A DNA stretch of 64,000 bases from Silvania confinis (GTDB lineage: Bacteria; Pseudomonadota; Gammaproteobacteria; Enterobacterales; Enterobacteriaceae), in NCBI RefSeq assembly GCF_025564085.1, contig NZ_JAMGZJ010000074.1, forward strand, positions 124,001-188,000, in the 5' to 3' direction. The position numbers and the translations under genes are program-made. Of the stretch, positions 50,278-60,005 are shown piece after piece. Numbering within the stretch: position 1 is the stretch's first letter; the number at the start of each line of letters is the position of its first letter. The notes beneath the pieces are model-generated. The model was not told the origin of the DNA. It worked only from the letters and a program-made list of their open reading frames with translations, and did not search any database.

Positions 50278-51048
50278 TCAGCCCTGTAAAATTTTGTCCA
50301 TCATCCGGCCGGGCAGCAGGCGCTTAAGCAGGCCGACAGCATGGGTCACCAGGGTGACCGGATAACGCATTTTGGGTTTTTTGCTTTCAAAAGCATGGCG
50401 CACTTTGACGACGACCGCCTCCGGGCCGAGGGTAAAACGTGCGGCAATACCCGGATTCTCGACGGGCTTGTCGGTCTGAGTCTGGTTGACGTTATCGGTA
50501 AAGCGGGTGCGGATTGGGCCTGGCTCAATTAAACACACTTTGATCCCGCTGTGGCGTAACTCCATACGCAGCGCATCCGACCAGGCCTCCAGTGCATATT
50601 TGCTGGCGGCGTAAGCCCCGCGACCCGGGGTGGAAATCAGCCCCATCACCGAAGAGGTCATCACGATCCGCCCTTCACCGTGTGGCAACATGGCGGGCAG
50701 CAGGCGCATGGTCAGCTGATGAATGCCAAAAAAGTTGGCAGAAAACTGCTGCTCAAGTTGCGGGCGGGAAATGGTTTGCAGCGGGCCGTACACGCCAAAA
50801 CCGGCATTGTTAAACAGGCCATACAGCCGATTACCGGTCAGGGCGATCACCTCGTCGGCGGCGCGCTCAATGCTGTCCGGGTTATCCAGATCCAGCAGCA
50901 CGCCGGTAAATCCCATGCTGTTCATCCGTTCTACGTCGTCGGGTTTGCGGCAGGCGGCCAGCACCCAGAATCCCTGACGCTTCAATTCAAGGGCGCTTTC
51001 ATAGCCAATCCCGCTGGAACATCCTGTTATTAAGACCGATTTTTGCAT
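50278..51048 (-). CDS. ybbO: Short-chain dehydrogenase/reductase YbbO
   Basis: The 256-residue SDR enzyme matches E. coli YbbO, an NADP-dependent aldehyde reductase. It has the Rossmann motif ITGCSSGIG near the N-terminus, LFNNAGFGVYG, the active-site serine in MTSSVMG and YAASKYAL with the catalytic Tyr and Lys. A hydrophobic C-terminal segment (YPVTLVTHAVGLLKRLLPGRMM) may touch the membrane. The ATG at 51048 has an AGGTAAAG ribosome site; an upstream ATG at 51087 would add 13 residues and overlap tesA by 11 bases but has no such site. It is probably an operon with tesA. Confidence 0.93.
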   Translation of the reverse strand: MQKSVLITGCSSGIGYESALELKRQGFWVLAACRKPDDVERMNSMGFTGVLLDLDNPDSIERAADEVIALTGNRLYGLFNNAGFGVYGPLQTISRPQLEQQFSANFFGIHQLTMRLLPAMLPHGEGRIVMTSSVMGLISTPGRGAYAASKYALEAWSDALRMELRHSGIKVCLIEPGPIRTRFTDNVNQTQTDKPVENPGIAARFTLGPEAVVVKVRHAFESKKPKMRYPVTLVTHAVGLLKRLLPGRMMDKILQG

Positions 51049-51076
51049 AACTTTACCTGTCACAATCTCCGCTGAA

Positions 51077-51700
51077 TTACGACTCATGTTTAACTAAGGG
51101 TGCCAGCCGGGTCGCCATCCAGTCGGCGATAAACGGCTGTGCGTCCCGATTGGGGTGAATACCGTCGTCCTGCATCCACTGCGGCTTCAGGTAGACCTCT
51201 TCCATAAAAAAGGGCAGTAGCGGAATATCAAACTCTTTGGCAAGTTTGGGGTATATCGCACTGAAGGCTTCATTATAGCGACGGCCATAGTTTGCCGGCA
51301 GTCGAATTTGCATCAGCAGCGGCTGGGCGTTCGCGGCGCGAATATCCTGCAGAATTTTGCGCAGGGTTTGCTCCGTCTGCTGTGGCTGGAATCCGCGCAG
51401 GCCATCATTGCCGCCGAGTTCCACCAGCACCCAGCGTGGCTGATGCTGCTTAAGTAAAGCAGGCAGGCGAGAGAGCCCCTGCTGGGACGTATCGCCGCTG
51501 ATGCTGCCATTGATCACCGGCGTTTTGGTCTGCCATTTATCGTTCAGCAGCGCGGGCCAGGCGGCACTGGCCGCCATCCGATAGCCTGCGCTCAGGCTGT
51601 CACCCAGAATTAATATCGTGTCTGCCGCCGCGGCGCGGCATGTCATCAGAATCAAAAAAAGGAAAGGCAAATGCCAGCGGAAAACATTGTTGAAGTTCAT
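51077..51700 (-). CDS. tesA: Periplasmic multifunctional acyl-CoA thioesterase I / lysophospholipase TesA
   Basis: The 207-residue precursor matches E. coli TesA (208). A signal peptide of about 25 residues (WHLPFLFLILMTCRAAA) is cleaved to give a SGNH hydrolase. Block I is LGDSLSAG with the catalytic Ser, then the glycine block (GSISGDTSQQGL), the asparagine block ELGGNDGLRG, and the Asp/His pair in DGIHPNRDAQ. The first 30 bases of its coding sequence overlap the start of ybbA on the other strand. Confidence 0.96.
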   Translation of the reverse strand: MNFNNVFRWHLPFLFLILMTCRAAAADTILILGDSLSAGYRMAASAAWPALLNDKWQTKTPVINGSISGDTSQQGLSRLPALLKQHQPRWVLVELGGNDGLRGFQPQQTEQTLRKILQDIRAANAQPLLMQIRLPANYGRRYNEAFSAIYPKLAKEFDIPLLPFFMEEVYLKPQWMQDDGIHPNRDAQPFIADWMATRLAPLVKHES

Positions 51701-52357
51701 CGTCTTAAGAAGTCCGTGGGTCAGGGGGAGCACGAGCTTTCCATCCTTACCGGAGTTGAACTCATTGTCAAACGCGGGCAAAGCATCGCGCTGATTGGTG
51801 AGTCGGGCTCCGGCAAGTCAACGCTACTGGCGATCCTCGCGGGGCTGGATGACGGCAGCAGCGGTGAAGTCAACCTCGTCGGGCAGCCGCTGCACAGCCA
51901 GGATGAAGAGGCGCGTGCCGCCCTGCGCGCAAAGCACATCGGCTTTGTTTTCCAGTCATTTATGCTGATCCCGACCCTTAATGCGCTGGAGAACGTCGAG
52001 CTGCCGGGCCTGCTGCACGGCGAAAATACCACCCACAGTCGCGAGAGCGCAAAAGCGCTGCTGGAGCAACTGGGGCTCGGCAAACGTCTCGATCATCTTC
52101 CGGCGCAGCTTTCCGGCGGTGAGCAGCAGCGCGTGGCGCTGGCGCGCGCCTTTAACGGCCGCCCGGATGTGCTGTTTGCCGATGAACCGACCGGCAACCT
52201 CGATCGCCAGACCGGGGATAAAATTGCCGACCTGCTGTTCTCGCTCAATCGGGAAAACGGCACGACGCTGATCCTCGTCACTCACGATCCGCAACTGGCG
52301 GCTCGCTGCGATCGCCGTCTGCGGCTGGTGAACGGTCTGTTGCAGGAGGAAGCATGA
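51671..52357 (+). CDS. ybbA: ABC transporter ATPase YbbA
   Basis: The 228-residue ATPase equals E. coli YbbA in length: Walker A GESGSGKST, signature LSGGEQQRVALARA, Walker B VLFADEPTGNLD and the switch histidine in LVTHD. It belongs to the LolD/MacB-type ATPases that serve FtsX-like permeases. It starts inside the divergent tesA coding region and overlaps ybbP by ATGA, so the ATPase and permease are coupled. The substrate is unknown; a role in handling products of TesA at the envelope has been suggested by gene order. Confidence 0.96.
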   Translation: MPAENIVEVHRLKKSVGQGEHELSILTGVELIVKRGQSIALIGESGSGKSTLLAILAGLDDGSSGEVNLVGQPLHSQDEEARAALRAKHIGFVFQSFMLIPTLNALENVELPGLLHGENTTHSRESAKALLEQLGLGKRLDHLPAQLSGGEQQRVALARAFNGRPDVLFADEPTGNLDRQTGDKIADLLFSLNRENGTTLILVTHDPQLAARCDRRLRLVNGLLQEEA

Positions 52358-54768
52358 TTGCCCGCTGGTTCTGGCGCGAATGGCGCTCACCCTCACTGCT
52401 GATCGTCTGGCTGGCGTTGAGCCTGGCGGTGGCCTGTGTGCTGGCGCTCGGCAGCGTCAGCGATCGGATGGAAAAGGGGCTCAGCCAGCAAAGCCGCGAG
52501 TTTATGGCAGGAGACCGAACCCTGCGCAGCTCACGCGAGGTGCCGCAGGCGTGGCTGGATGAGGCGCAAAAGCAGGGTCTAAAAGTGAGCGAGCAGCTCA
52601 GCTTCCAGACCATGACCTTTGCCCGGGACACGCCGCAGCTGGCGAGCGTGAAGGCGGTGGACAATGTCTATCCGATGTATGGCGATCTCCAGACCCATCC
52701 GCCAGGCCTGAAACCGGCCCCGGGAACGGTGCTGCTGGCCTCGCGTCTGATGGCGCTGCTGAACCTGAAAACCGGCGACAGCATCGACGTCGGGGATGCC
52801 ACACTGAAAATTGCCGGGGAAGTGGTGCAGGAGCCGGATTCCGGCTTTAACCCGTTCCAGATGGCACCGCGCCTGCTGATGAACACCGCCGACGTGGCGA
52901 AAACCGGGGCGGTACAGCCCGGCAGCCGCGTCACCTGGCGCTATAAGTTTGGCGGTACCCCCGTTCAGCTGGCGGCTTACGAAAAATGGCTGTTGCCGCA
53001 GCTGAAACCGGAGCATCGCTGGACCGGGCTCGAGCAAGAGGACGGCGCGCTGGGTAAATCGCTGGAGCGTTCCCAGCAGTTCCTGCTGCTCTCCGCGCTG
53101 CTGACCCTGCTGCTGGCAGTGGCGGCGGTGGCGGTGGCCATGAGCCACTACTGCCGCAGCCGCTACGATCTGGTGGCGATCCTCAAAACGCTGGGGGCGG
53201 GCAGGGCGCAGCTGCGCAAGCTGATTGTCGGCCAGTGGCTGATGGTGCTCGCACTCTCTGCCCTCACCGGCGGGGCGATGGGGCTGCTGTTTGAAAAGGT
53301 CCTGATGGTACTGCTTAAACCTGTGCTGCCAGCCGCGCTGCCGCCGGCCAGCCTGTGGCCGTGGGTGTGGGCGATTGGCGCAATGACGGTGATTTCCCTG
53401 CTGGTGGGGCTGCGTCCGTACCGCCTGCTGCTGGCGACTCAGCCGCTGCGGGTGCTGCGCCGGGACGTGGTAGCCAGCGTCTGGCCGCTGAAAGTGTACC
53501 TGCCGACTATCGTGGTGGTAGTGGTGGCGCTGCTTGCCTGGCTGATGGGCGGCAGCATGTTGCTGTGGGCGGTGCTGGCAGGTGCCGTGGTGCTGGCGTT
53601 GCTGTGCGGCGTACTGGGCTGGATGTTGCTCAGCGTGCTGCGCGGGTTAACGGTGAAATCACTCCCGGTGCGTCTGGCGGTGAACCGCCTGCTGCGCCAG
53701 CCGTGGTCGACCCTCAGCCAGCTGTCGGCATTTTCGCTGTCGTTTATGCTGCTGGCGCTGCTGCTGGTGCTGCGCGGCGATCTGCTGGATCGCTGGCAAC
53801 AGCAACTCCCGGCAGAAAGCCCGAACTATTTTCTGATTAACATCGCCCCGGAGCAAGTCACGCCGTTAAAAGGGTTCCTCTCCGAGCATCAGATTGTGCC
53901 TGCGGCGTTCTACCCTATCGTGCGGGCGCGTCTGACCCAGATTAACGGTGAGTCGACCGAGGGCAATAAGGATGAATCGCTCAACCGCGAGCTAAACCTC
54001 ACCTGGCAGGAGAAACAGCCGGATCACAACCCGATCACCGCGGGAAGCTGGCCGCCAAAAGCGGGCGAAGTGTCGATGGAAGAGGGGCTGGCAACGCGCC
54101 TTAACGTCGGGCTGGGCGATACGGTGACCTTTACCGGCGATACGCAGGATTTCAGCGCCAAAGTCACCAGCCTGCGTAAAGTGGACTGGGAGAGCCTACG
54201 ACCTAACTTCTTCTTTATCTTCCCGTCCGGGGCGCTGGATGGTCAGCCTCAGAGCTGGCTGACCAGTTTCCGCTGGGAAAACGGCAACGGCATGCTCACC
54301 CAGCTGAACCGGGAGTTCCCGACCATCAGCCTGCTGGATATCGGGGCGATCCTCAAACAGGTTGGCCAGGTGCTAGAGCAGGTCAGTCGGGCGCTGGAGG
54401 TGATGGTGGTGCTGGTGACCCTTTGCGGCGTCCTGCTGCTGCTGGCCCAGGTGCAGGTGGGTATGCGCCAGCGCCATCAGGAGCTGGTGGTTTATCGCAC
54501 CCTGGGCGCGGGCAAAAAGCTGCTGCGCACCACCCTGTGGAGTGAGTTTGCTCTGCTGGGGCTGGTGGCCGGACTGGTGGCCGCCATCGGGGCAGAAACC
54601 GCGCTGGCGGTGCTGCAAACCCGGGTGTTTGACTTCCCGTGGGAGCCTGACTGGCGGCTGTGGGTGATCCTGCCGCTGAGCGGGGCGCTGATGCTCTCCC
54701 TGTGCGGCGGCTGGCTGGGGGCGCGTTTACTGAAAGGCAAAGCCCTGTTCCGCCAGTTCGCGGGTTAA
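52354..54768 (+). CDS. ybbP: FtsX-like ABC transporter permease YbbP
   Basis: The 804-residue protein equals E. coli YbbP in length. The first membrane helix (LIVWLALSLAVACVLALGSV) is followed by a periplasmic domain. Then come the first FtsX unit (LLSALLTLLLAVAAVAVAMSHY), central helices, a second periplasmic domain and the second FtsX unit (ALEVMVVLVTLCGVLLLLAQVQVGM), ending in LLKGKALFRQFAG. It forms a MacB/LolCDE-like complex with YbbA; its cargo is not known. Confidence 0.95.
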   Translation: MIARWFWREWRSPSLLIVWLALSLAVACVLALGSVSDRMEKGLSQQSREFMAGDRTLRSSREVPQAWLDEAQKQGLKVSEQLSFQTMTFARDTPQLASVKAVDNVYPMYGDLQTHPPGLKPAPGTVLLASRLMALLNLKTGDSIDVGDATLKIAGEVVQEPDSGFNPFQMAPRLLMNTADVAKTGAVQPGSRVTWRYKFGGTPVQLAAYEKWLLPQLKPEHRWTGLEQEDGALGKSLERSQQFLLLSALLTLLLAVAAVAVAMSHYCRSRYDLVAILKTLGAGRAQLRKLIVGQWLMVLALSALTGGAMGLLFEKVLMVLLKPVLPAALPPASLWPWVWAIGAMTVISLLVGLRPYRLLLATQPLRVLRRDVVASVWPLKVYLPTIVVVVVALLAWLMGGSMLLWAVLAGAVVLALLCGVLGWMLLSVLRGLTVKSLPVRLAVNRLLRQPWSTLSQLSAFSLSFMLLALLLVLRGDLLDRWQQQLPAESPNYFLINIAPEQVTPLKGFLSEHQIVPAAFYPIVRARLTQINGESTEGNKDESLNRELNLTWQEKQPDHNPITAGSWPPKAGEVSMEEGLATRLNVGLGDTVTFTGDTQDFSAKVTSLRKVDWESLRPNFFFIFPSGALDGQPQSWLTSFRWENGNGMLTQLNREFPTISLLDIGAILKQVGQVLEQVSRALEVMVVLVTLCGVLLLLAQVQVGMRQRHQELVVYRTLGAGKKLLRTTLWSEFALLGLVAGLVAAIGAETALAVLQTRVFDFPWEPDWRLWVILPLSGALMLSLCGGWLGARLLKGKALFRQFAG

Positions 54769-54952
54769 TTTCCCTTCGTAATCATCACGCGCCGGTTTTT
54801 ATACTGGCGCGTGATACTTAAGTAGCATAAAAAGATAACTCCTTGAATTTTAGTGGCACAAATCATTAAAAACGGGTCAACACGGGTCGATAAATTCCGG
54901 TTAACATTCACCAGCTAAATAAATAGCAGTGTGTGTCTATCAAGGAATAATA

Positions 54953-56098
54953 ATGACCATAAATAAAACAGCGCTGGCGGTTGCGATCGGCGCGGCAGTG
55001 GCATTGACGTCTTTTGCATCCCAGGCAGAAATCACCGTCCTAAAACAAGATCCGCAGGCGGGTAACCCGCTGAGCCGTCTGAACTTCACCGTCGGCGGCA
55101 GTATTCGTCCTCAGTTCCAGAACATGACCGGCAATGACGGCAAAAACAGCTACAAGCGTAACGGCTTTGACGGTGGCACCCGCTTCCGTTTTGCAGCGGA
55201 TTACTACCTGTTTGATGACATCAGCTGGGTGAGCTACTACGAGCTGGGTGTCAACATTCCGGCGCAGTTCAACTGGGATCATCACTATGCTGACGGCGCG
55301 CACGACACCTCCCGTCGTATGCTCTACACCGGTCTGAAAAGCGATACCTGGGGCACCCTGACTTTCGGCCAGCAGAACAGCGTCTATTACGACGTGGTGG
55401 GCGCGAAAACCGATATCTGGGATTACGACATGATCGGCCAGGCACCGGGTAACGGCATCAACGGCGACTACGACGGCTCTTACCGTTCACGCCAGATGCT
55501 GAAATACAAAAAAACCGTCGGTGATGCCGATCTGTATGCCTCTTACCTGTTCGAAGACAGCGAATTCCTGGCAAAAGACGGGATGCGCTACAAGCGTAAA
55601 GGCGGCGGCTCGTTGGGTGTGAACTACCACCTGACCGAGGACCTGACCTGGGGTACCGCGTGGAACTACACCCGCGCAGACATGCGTAACCCGAGCAACA
55701 ACGACAGCAAATCCTACGATCAGAACATCCTCGGTACCGCTCTGAGCTGGAAACCCGACAACTGGACCTTCTCTGCAGGCGGCGGCTGGTATCAGAACTT
55801 TATGACCAGCAAAAAAGCGTCAGTAAATGACTACTTTGCCGGTGATGCGTGGGGTATCGAGTACTTCGCGGGCTACACCTTCCCGGTTGAACAGTATGCG
55901 CTGAAATCCGTCCAGCCTTACTTTATGGGCGATCGCATCGAGACCATGAACGGTCGCAACTACCAGCGCATCGACAACGGCGTGGGTATTAGCTTCCAGC
56001 TGGATTACGGTTTCCGTGTTGACTACGAGCACGTGTTCACCTCCAGCACCGACGATCTGGGCGACATGAACCTGGTCCGTCTGCGTTACGACTTCTAA
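54953..56098 (+). CDS. Gram-negative outer-membrane porin
   Basis: The 381-residue precursor has a signal peptide ending at SQA (about 25). A 16-strand-type beta-barrel sequence follows (LNFTVGGSIRPQFQ, TRFRFAADYYLFDDISWVSYYELGV, LTFGQQNSVYYDVVG) and a terminal strand ending in Phe (LVRLRYDF), the signal for the Bam machine. It fits the general porin family, but I cannot name a substrate or an E. coli orthologue. The ATG at 54953 follows AAGGAAT. It stands 184 bases after ybbP, at the place of rhsD in E. coli, and precedes an ABC importer. Confidence 0.88.
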   Translation: MTINKTALAVAIGAAVALTSFASQAEITVLKQDPQAGNPLSRLNFTVGGSIRPQFQNMTGNDGKNSYKRNGFDGGTRFRFAADYYLFDDISWVSYYELGVNIPAQFNWDHHYADGAHDTSRRMLYTGLKSDTWGTLTFGQQNSVYYDVVGAKTDIWDYDMIGQAPGNGINGDYDGSYRSRQMLKYKKTVGDADLYASYLFEDSEFLAKDGMRYKRKGGGSLGVNYHLTEDLTWGTAWNYTRADMRNPSNNDSKSYDQNILGTALSWKPDNWTFSAGGGWYQNFMTSKKASVNDYFAGDAWGIEYFAGYTFPVEQYALKSVQPYFMGDRIETMNGRNYQRIDNGVGISFQLDYGFRVDYEHVFTSSTDDLGDMNLVRLRYDF

Positions 56099-56113
56099 GT
56101 CTGCGTTGTTTGT

Positions 56114-56139
56114 CCCCGGTGGTGCGTTGCTCACCGGGG
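56114..56139 (+). terminator. Hairpin after the porin gene
   Basis: CCCCGGTG and CACCGGGG pair around GTGCGTTGCT, 15 bases after the stop. No T-run follows. The remaining gap to 56332 holds the promoter region of the ABC importer. Confidence 0.65.
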
Positions 56140-56332
56140 CTACCCTCGACCCCGCCAGCAAAACATTGCCGAAAATCGCATAACCCATCTCCTGTACATT
56201 CAACGACATAATTCGCAACATCATGAAATAATTTCAAGGACGCGGCCTGTGATCTGTGTCATGTTAACGGCAACCGCGCCGCATCGTACGGCGCACCCAC
56301 ATCACGCATCACCGCTTTGAAATGGAGATCTC

Positions 56333-57166
56333 ATGGGATTACGTCACACGCTTCGTGCTGCCGCCGGCGCGCTTTTGCTGGTCTGCGGCTTGCAAGCTGC
56401 CCAGGCTAACAGCGATCCACACACTATCGTCTTCGGCGTTGCGCCGGGCCCGTATGGCGACATGGTCAAGCAGGCTATTGCGCCGTCGCTGAAAGAGAAA
56501 GGTTACAAGGTAGTGGTGCGCGAATTCAGCGACTACGTGCAGCCCAATATGGCGCTGGCCAACGGCAGCATCGATGCCAACCTGTTCCAGCACTCACTCT
56601 ATTTCAGCAAATTCACGGCCGATAAAGATCTGAAACTCACCAAATTGCTGGCGGTGCCGACGGCTGGGATGGGTTTCTACTCCCGCAAGGTGAAGAGTCT
56701 CGATGAGCTGAAAAAAGGCGATATCGTCACGCTGTCGAACGATCCGACCAACCTCGCGCGCGGCCTGCGTTTCCTCGCATCGCTGAAGCTGATCACCATC
56801 AAAGAGAATATCGATCCGACCAAAGCCTCGGAGCGCGACATTGCCAGCAACCCGAAAGGGCTGGTGTTCAAACCGCTGGAAGCGGCCCAGCTGCCACGCA
56901 CGCTGGACAGCGTCACCGCCTCGCTGGTAAACGGCAACTTCGCCATTGCCGCCGGGCTGGATCTCTCCAGCGCCCTTGCCCAGGAACAGCTGGACGAAAA
57001 CCTGAAAAATATCATTGCGGTACGCACGGAAGATGCGGACAAGCCGTTTGCCAAAGACATTGTGACGGTGGTGCAATCACCAGCCTATCGCGCGGTGATT
57101 GACGACCCGAAAAATGTCTATCAATCGTTCCAGAAACCAGACTGGATGACGGCCGCCAAACCCTGA
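56333..57166 (+). CDS. MetQ/NlpA-family periplasmic binding protein
   Basis: The 277-residue protein carries the NlpA/MetQ fold: IVFGVAPGPYGDMVKQ, VQPNMALANGSIDANLFQHSLY, DIVTLSNDPTNLARGLRFL, and LDSVTASLVNGNFAIAAGLD. Unlike MetQ it has no good lipobox. The signal region reads LLLVCGLQAAQA, with Val before Cys, and a signal peptidase I site after AQA fits better, so it is probably a soluble periplasmic protein. ATPase and permease genes follow in the same direction. Methionine or a related compound is the likely ligand, but the window does not prove it. Confidence 0.88.
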   Translation: MGLRHTLRAAAGALLLVCGLQAAQANSDPHTIVFGVAPGPYGDMVKQAIAPSLKEKGYKVVVREFSDYVQPNMALANGSIDANLFQHSLYFSKFTADKDLKLTKLLAVPTAGMGFYSRKVKSLDELKKGDIVTLSNDPTNLARGLRFLASLKLITIKENIDPTKASERDIASNPKGLVFKPLEAAQLPRTLDSVTASLVNGNFAIAAGLDLSSALAQEQLDENLKNIIAVRTEDADKPFAKDIVTVVQSPAYRAVIDDPKNVYQSFQKPDWMTAAKP

Positions 57167-57225
57167 TCGCGCCGGGCAGACACCAGGGCAGCAGCGGCTG
57201 CCCTTTTCGCATTTCTGAGGTAGTC

Positions 57226-58242
57226 ATGATTGAGTTAGAGAAGGTCTGCGTCGATTTCCAGACCGGACGCGGGCCCGCCACCCGGGCGGTGTCAGACGTC
57301 AGCCTGCGCATTGCTGCTGGCGAAATTTTTGGCATTGTCGGCACCAGCGGTGCGGGCAAGAGCACCCTGCTGCGCACCCTAAATGCCCTCCAGCGCCCGG
57401 CATCGGGCAGCGTGAAGGTCAACGGCGTGGAAATCTCCGCCCTTGAAGGTGCCAGTTTGCGCCAGGCTCGCCAGCGTATCGGCATGATTTTCCAGCATTT
57501 CAACTTGATGCACACCCGCACTGTGGCGCAGAACGTGGCCTTTAGCCTGAAGGCCGCAGGCTGGGAGCGCAGCAAAATTGTCCCGCGCGTCAGCGAAATC
57601 CTCGCCCTGGTGGGGCTCAGCGATAAAGCCAACCGCTACCCGGTGCAGCTCAGCGGCGGGCAGAAGCAGCGCGTCGGCATTGCCCGCGCCATTGCTAACC
57701 ATCCTGATGTCCTGCTCTGCGATGAGCCGACTTCGGCGCTGGATCTGGAAACCTCCGCCACCATTCTGGCGCTGTTAAAGCAGATCAATGAACAGATGGG
57801 GATCACCATCGTGCTGATCACCCACGAGATGAACGTGATCAAGTCGATCTGCGATCGCGTGGCGGTCATGTCCGGCGGCGAAGTGGTCGAGCTGGGCGAG
57901 GTGTTTGATGTTTTTGCCCATCCGCAGCATGCGTTTACCCGGCAGCTGGTGTCGCACACCCTGAACCTGACGTTGCCGGAACGCCTGCAGCAGCATCTGC
58001 CGGGGCAATTGCTGAAGATCTTGTTTATCGGCGATTCTGCCGAGCAGCCGGTGCTGTCTGAGGTGGCGGTGAAATTTGGCGTGGCGGTGAATATCCTGCA
58101 CGGCAAGATCGAGTATATCGGCGAGCGTGCGTTGGGCATTTTAGTCGTCCAGCTGACTGCGCCAGAAAACCCCTCTGCCGTGGCGCTGGCGGTAGAACAT
58201 ATCCGTAATCGTACCGCCCAGGTGGAGGTGATCCGTGGATGA
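57226..58242 (+). CDS. MetN-type ABC transporter ATPase with NIL domain
   Basis: The 338-residue ATPase has Walker A GTSGAGKST, Q-loop FQHFNLM, signature LSGGQKQRVGIARA, Walker B VLLCDEPTSALD and the switch histidine in ITHEM. The C-terminal 90 residues form a NIL ligand-binding domain (LKILFIGDSAEQPVLSEVAVKFGVAVNILHGKIEYIG), which in MetN senses substrate and shuts the pump. It overlaps the permease start by 8 bases. It is a paralogue of metN; the main E. coli metNIQ locus lies elsewhere in that genome. Confidence 0.92.
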   Translation: MIELEKVCVDFQTGRGPATRAVSDVSLRIAAGEIFGIVGTSGAGKSTLLRTLNALQRPASGSVKVNGVEISALEGASLRQARQRIGMIFQHFNLMHTRTVAQNVAFSLKAAGWERSKIVPRVSEILALVGLSDKANRYPVQLSGGQKQRVGIARAIANHPDVLLCDEPTSALDLETSATILALLKQINEQMGITIVLITHEMNVIKSICDRVAVMSGGEVVELGEVFDVFAHPQHAFTRQLVSHTLNLTLPERLQQHLPGQLLKILFIGDSAEQPVLSEVAVKFGVAVNILHGKIEYIGERALGILVVQLTAPENPSAVALAVEHIRNRTAQVEVIRG

Positions 58243-58894
58243 TTTACTGCTCGACCTCAGTCTGGCATTTAACGAAACCTTCCAGATGCTTGGCATCTCA
58301 ACGGTGCTGGCGATCCTCGGCGGCCTGCCGCTGGGCTTTCTGATTTTTGTCACCGACCGCCATCTGTTCTGGCAAAACCGTTTTGTCTATCTGGTGAGCT
58401 CGGTGCTGGTGAACATCATCCGCTCGGTGCCGTTTGTGATTTTACTGGTGCTGCTGCTGCCGTTAACGCAGTTCCTGTTGGGCAACACCATCGGGCCGAT
58501 TGCCGCCTCTGTGCCGCTGTCGGTGGCGGCGATTGCGTTTTACGCCCGGCTGGTGGACAGCGCTCTGCGCGAAGTGGATAAAGGGATCATCGAAGCGGCC
58601 GAAGCCTTTGGCGCCAGCCCGATGCGCATTATCTGCACCGTGCTGTTACCGGAGGCGAGCGCCGGACTGCTGCGCGGCCTGACCATTACCCTGGTGAGTT
58701 TGATCGGCTATTCGGCAATGGCCGGGATTGTCGGCGGCGGCGGGGTAGGGGATCTGGCGATCCGCTACGGCTACTACCGCTACGAAACCCAGGTGATGGT
58801 GGTGACGGTGATCGCGCTGATTGTGCTGGTGCAAATCGTGCAAGTGCTCGGCGACTGGCTGGCGAAACGCGCCGATAAGCGCGATCGCCGGTAG
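58235..58894 (+). CDS. MetI-type ABC transporter permease
   Basis: The 219-residue membrane protein has about five helices. The binding-protein-dependent transport signature EAAEAFGASPMRIICTVLLPEASAGLLRG contacts the ATPase, and SLIGYSAMAGIVGGGGVGDLAIRYGY matches MetI. The start is GTG behind GGTGGAGGTG; a nearby ATG (58239) is out of frame. It completes the three-gene importer and ends 5 bases before the convergent mnmH stop. Confidence 0.92.
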   Translation: MDDLLLDLSLAFNETFQMLGISTVLAILGGLPLGFLIFVTDRHLFWQNRFVYLVSSVLVNIIRSVPFVILLVLLLPLTQFLLGNTIGPIAASVPLSVAAIAFYARLVDSALREVDKGIIEAAEAFGASPMRIICTVLLPEASAGLLRGLTITLVSLIGYSAMAGIVGGGGVGDLAIRYGYYRYETQVMVVTVIALIVLVQIVQVLGDWLAKRADKRDRR

Positions 58895-58899
58895 ACATT

Positions 58900-59970
58900 T
58901 CAGGCCGTCAGCCAGGCGGCCACCTCGTTAAATGCGCCCCGATAGACGATCTTGTCGGCTTTTTTCTCCAGCTGATAACGGTACATCGGGTCGTAATAGT
59001 CATTGAGCAGTGGCGCAAGCCAGGCGAAGTGCGCCTCGGTACTGCCTGTGCGCCGCTGCTCGATGAGCCCGCTGTCCAGCAGGGCGGCGAACTCAGTAAA
59101 ACGCTGCAGCCCCAGGCGACGGCGGATGGCGAACAGGCCGTGGTGCAGGTATTCGCCGTACTCACGCCAGCCCGCCTCTTCGCCGTACCGGCTACGAAAC
59201 GCCTGCCACATGTGCTCGAAATACTCTTCGCGCAGCCGATCAAGACGGACCTCAAACGGATCCTCGACCACCACAATCGGCGACTGCGCCATCCGCTCAC
59301 GCAGGCACGCCGGCAGGTGGTTAGAGCCAATCATCCGGCCTTCATCTTCCAGCACCCAACGGCTGGCGTCTTTCTTTAACAGGTCGGTGGCGAGATGATT
59401 TTCAAAGCTCGCCTGCGACAGCTGCGGCGTCAGCGTGCGGCCAAACGACGAGCCGCGATGGTGCGCCAGCCCTTCAAGATCGACGCCCTGCGGATGGGCT
59501 TTGACCAGCAGGGTCTTGCCGCTGCCGGTGCAGCCGCCAATCAGCACGGCGGGTTTTTGCGCCTGCTCGACCGTGGCCTGCATCGCCGCCTGGCGCAGCG
59601 CTTTATAGCCGCCACGGATCAGCGGGTAATCGACGCCAGCGTCTTTTAGCCACGCCTGCACGATATGGGATCGCTGCCCGCCCCGGGCGCAGCTAATGTA
59701 GCCCTGCGGGTGCATCAGGCAGGCCACTTTCCACGCCTCCAGCCGCTGTCCGCGGGTGTCGCCGGTGACCAGCCGATGGCCGAGCGCCAGCGCGGCGTCC
59801 GCCCCGTGGCGTTTATAACAGGTGCCCACGGCGGCGCGTTCGTCGTCATTCATTAACGGCAGGTTGATGGCCGCAGGCATCGCGCCCTGGGCAAATTCCA
59901 CGGGCGCGCGCACGTCGATTAACGGCGTGTCGGCGGTAAGTATGGCGCGGTAGTCCGTCCCATCGTTCAT
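58900..59970 (-). CDS. mnmH: tRNA 2-selenouridine synthase MnmH (SelU/YbbB)
   Basis: The 356-residue enzyme matches E. coli YbbB (364). The N-terminal rhodanese domain has the active-site cysteine at position 94 ([11 protein letters not shown]). A C-terminal P-loop domain follows (GGCTGSGKT, about 143-151; [19 protein letters not shown]). It geranylates and then selenates 2-thiouridine in the wobble position of Lys, Glu and Gln tRNAs, using selenophosphate from SelD. The gene is single; purK follows upstream on the same strand after a hairpin. Confidence 0.95.
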   Translation of the reverse strand: MNDGTDYRAILTADTPLIDVRAPVEFAQGAMPAAINLPLMNDDERAAVGTCYKRHGADAALALGHRLVTGDTRGQRLEAWKVACLMHPQGYISCARGGQRSHIVQAWLKDAGVDYPLIRGGYKALRQAAMQATVEQAQKPAVLIGGCTGSGKTLLVKAHPQGVDLEGLAHHRGSSFGRTLTPQLSQASFENHLATDLLKKDASRWVLEDEGRMIGSNHLPACLRERMAQSPIVVVEDPFEVRLDRLREEYFEHMWQAFRSRYGEEAGWREYGEYLHHGLFAIRRRLGLQRFTEFAALLDSGLIEQRRTGSTEAHFAWLAPLLNDYYDPMYRYQLEKKADKIVYRGAFNEVAAWLTA

Positions 59971-60005
59971 AAGGATCCCTCATTACAGCGATGGGCTGGA
60001 TTGTA

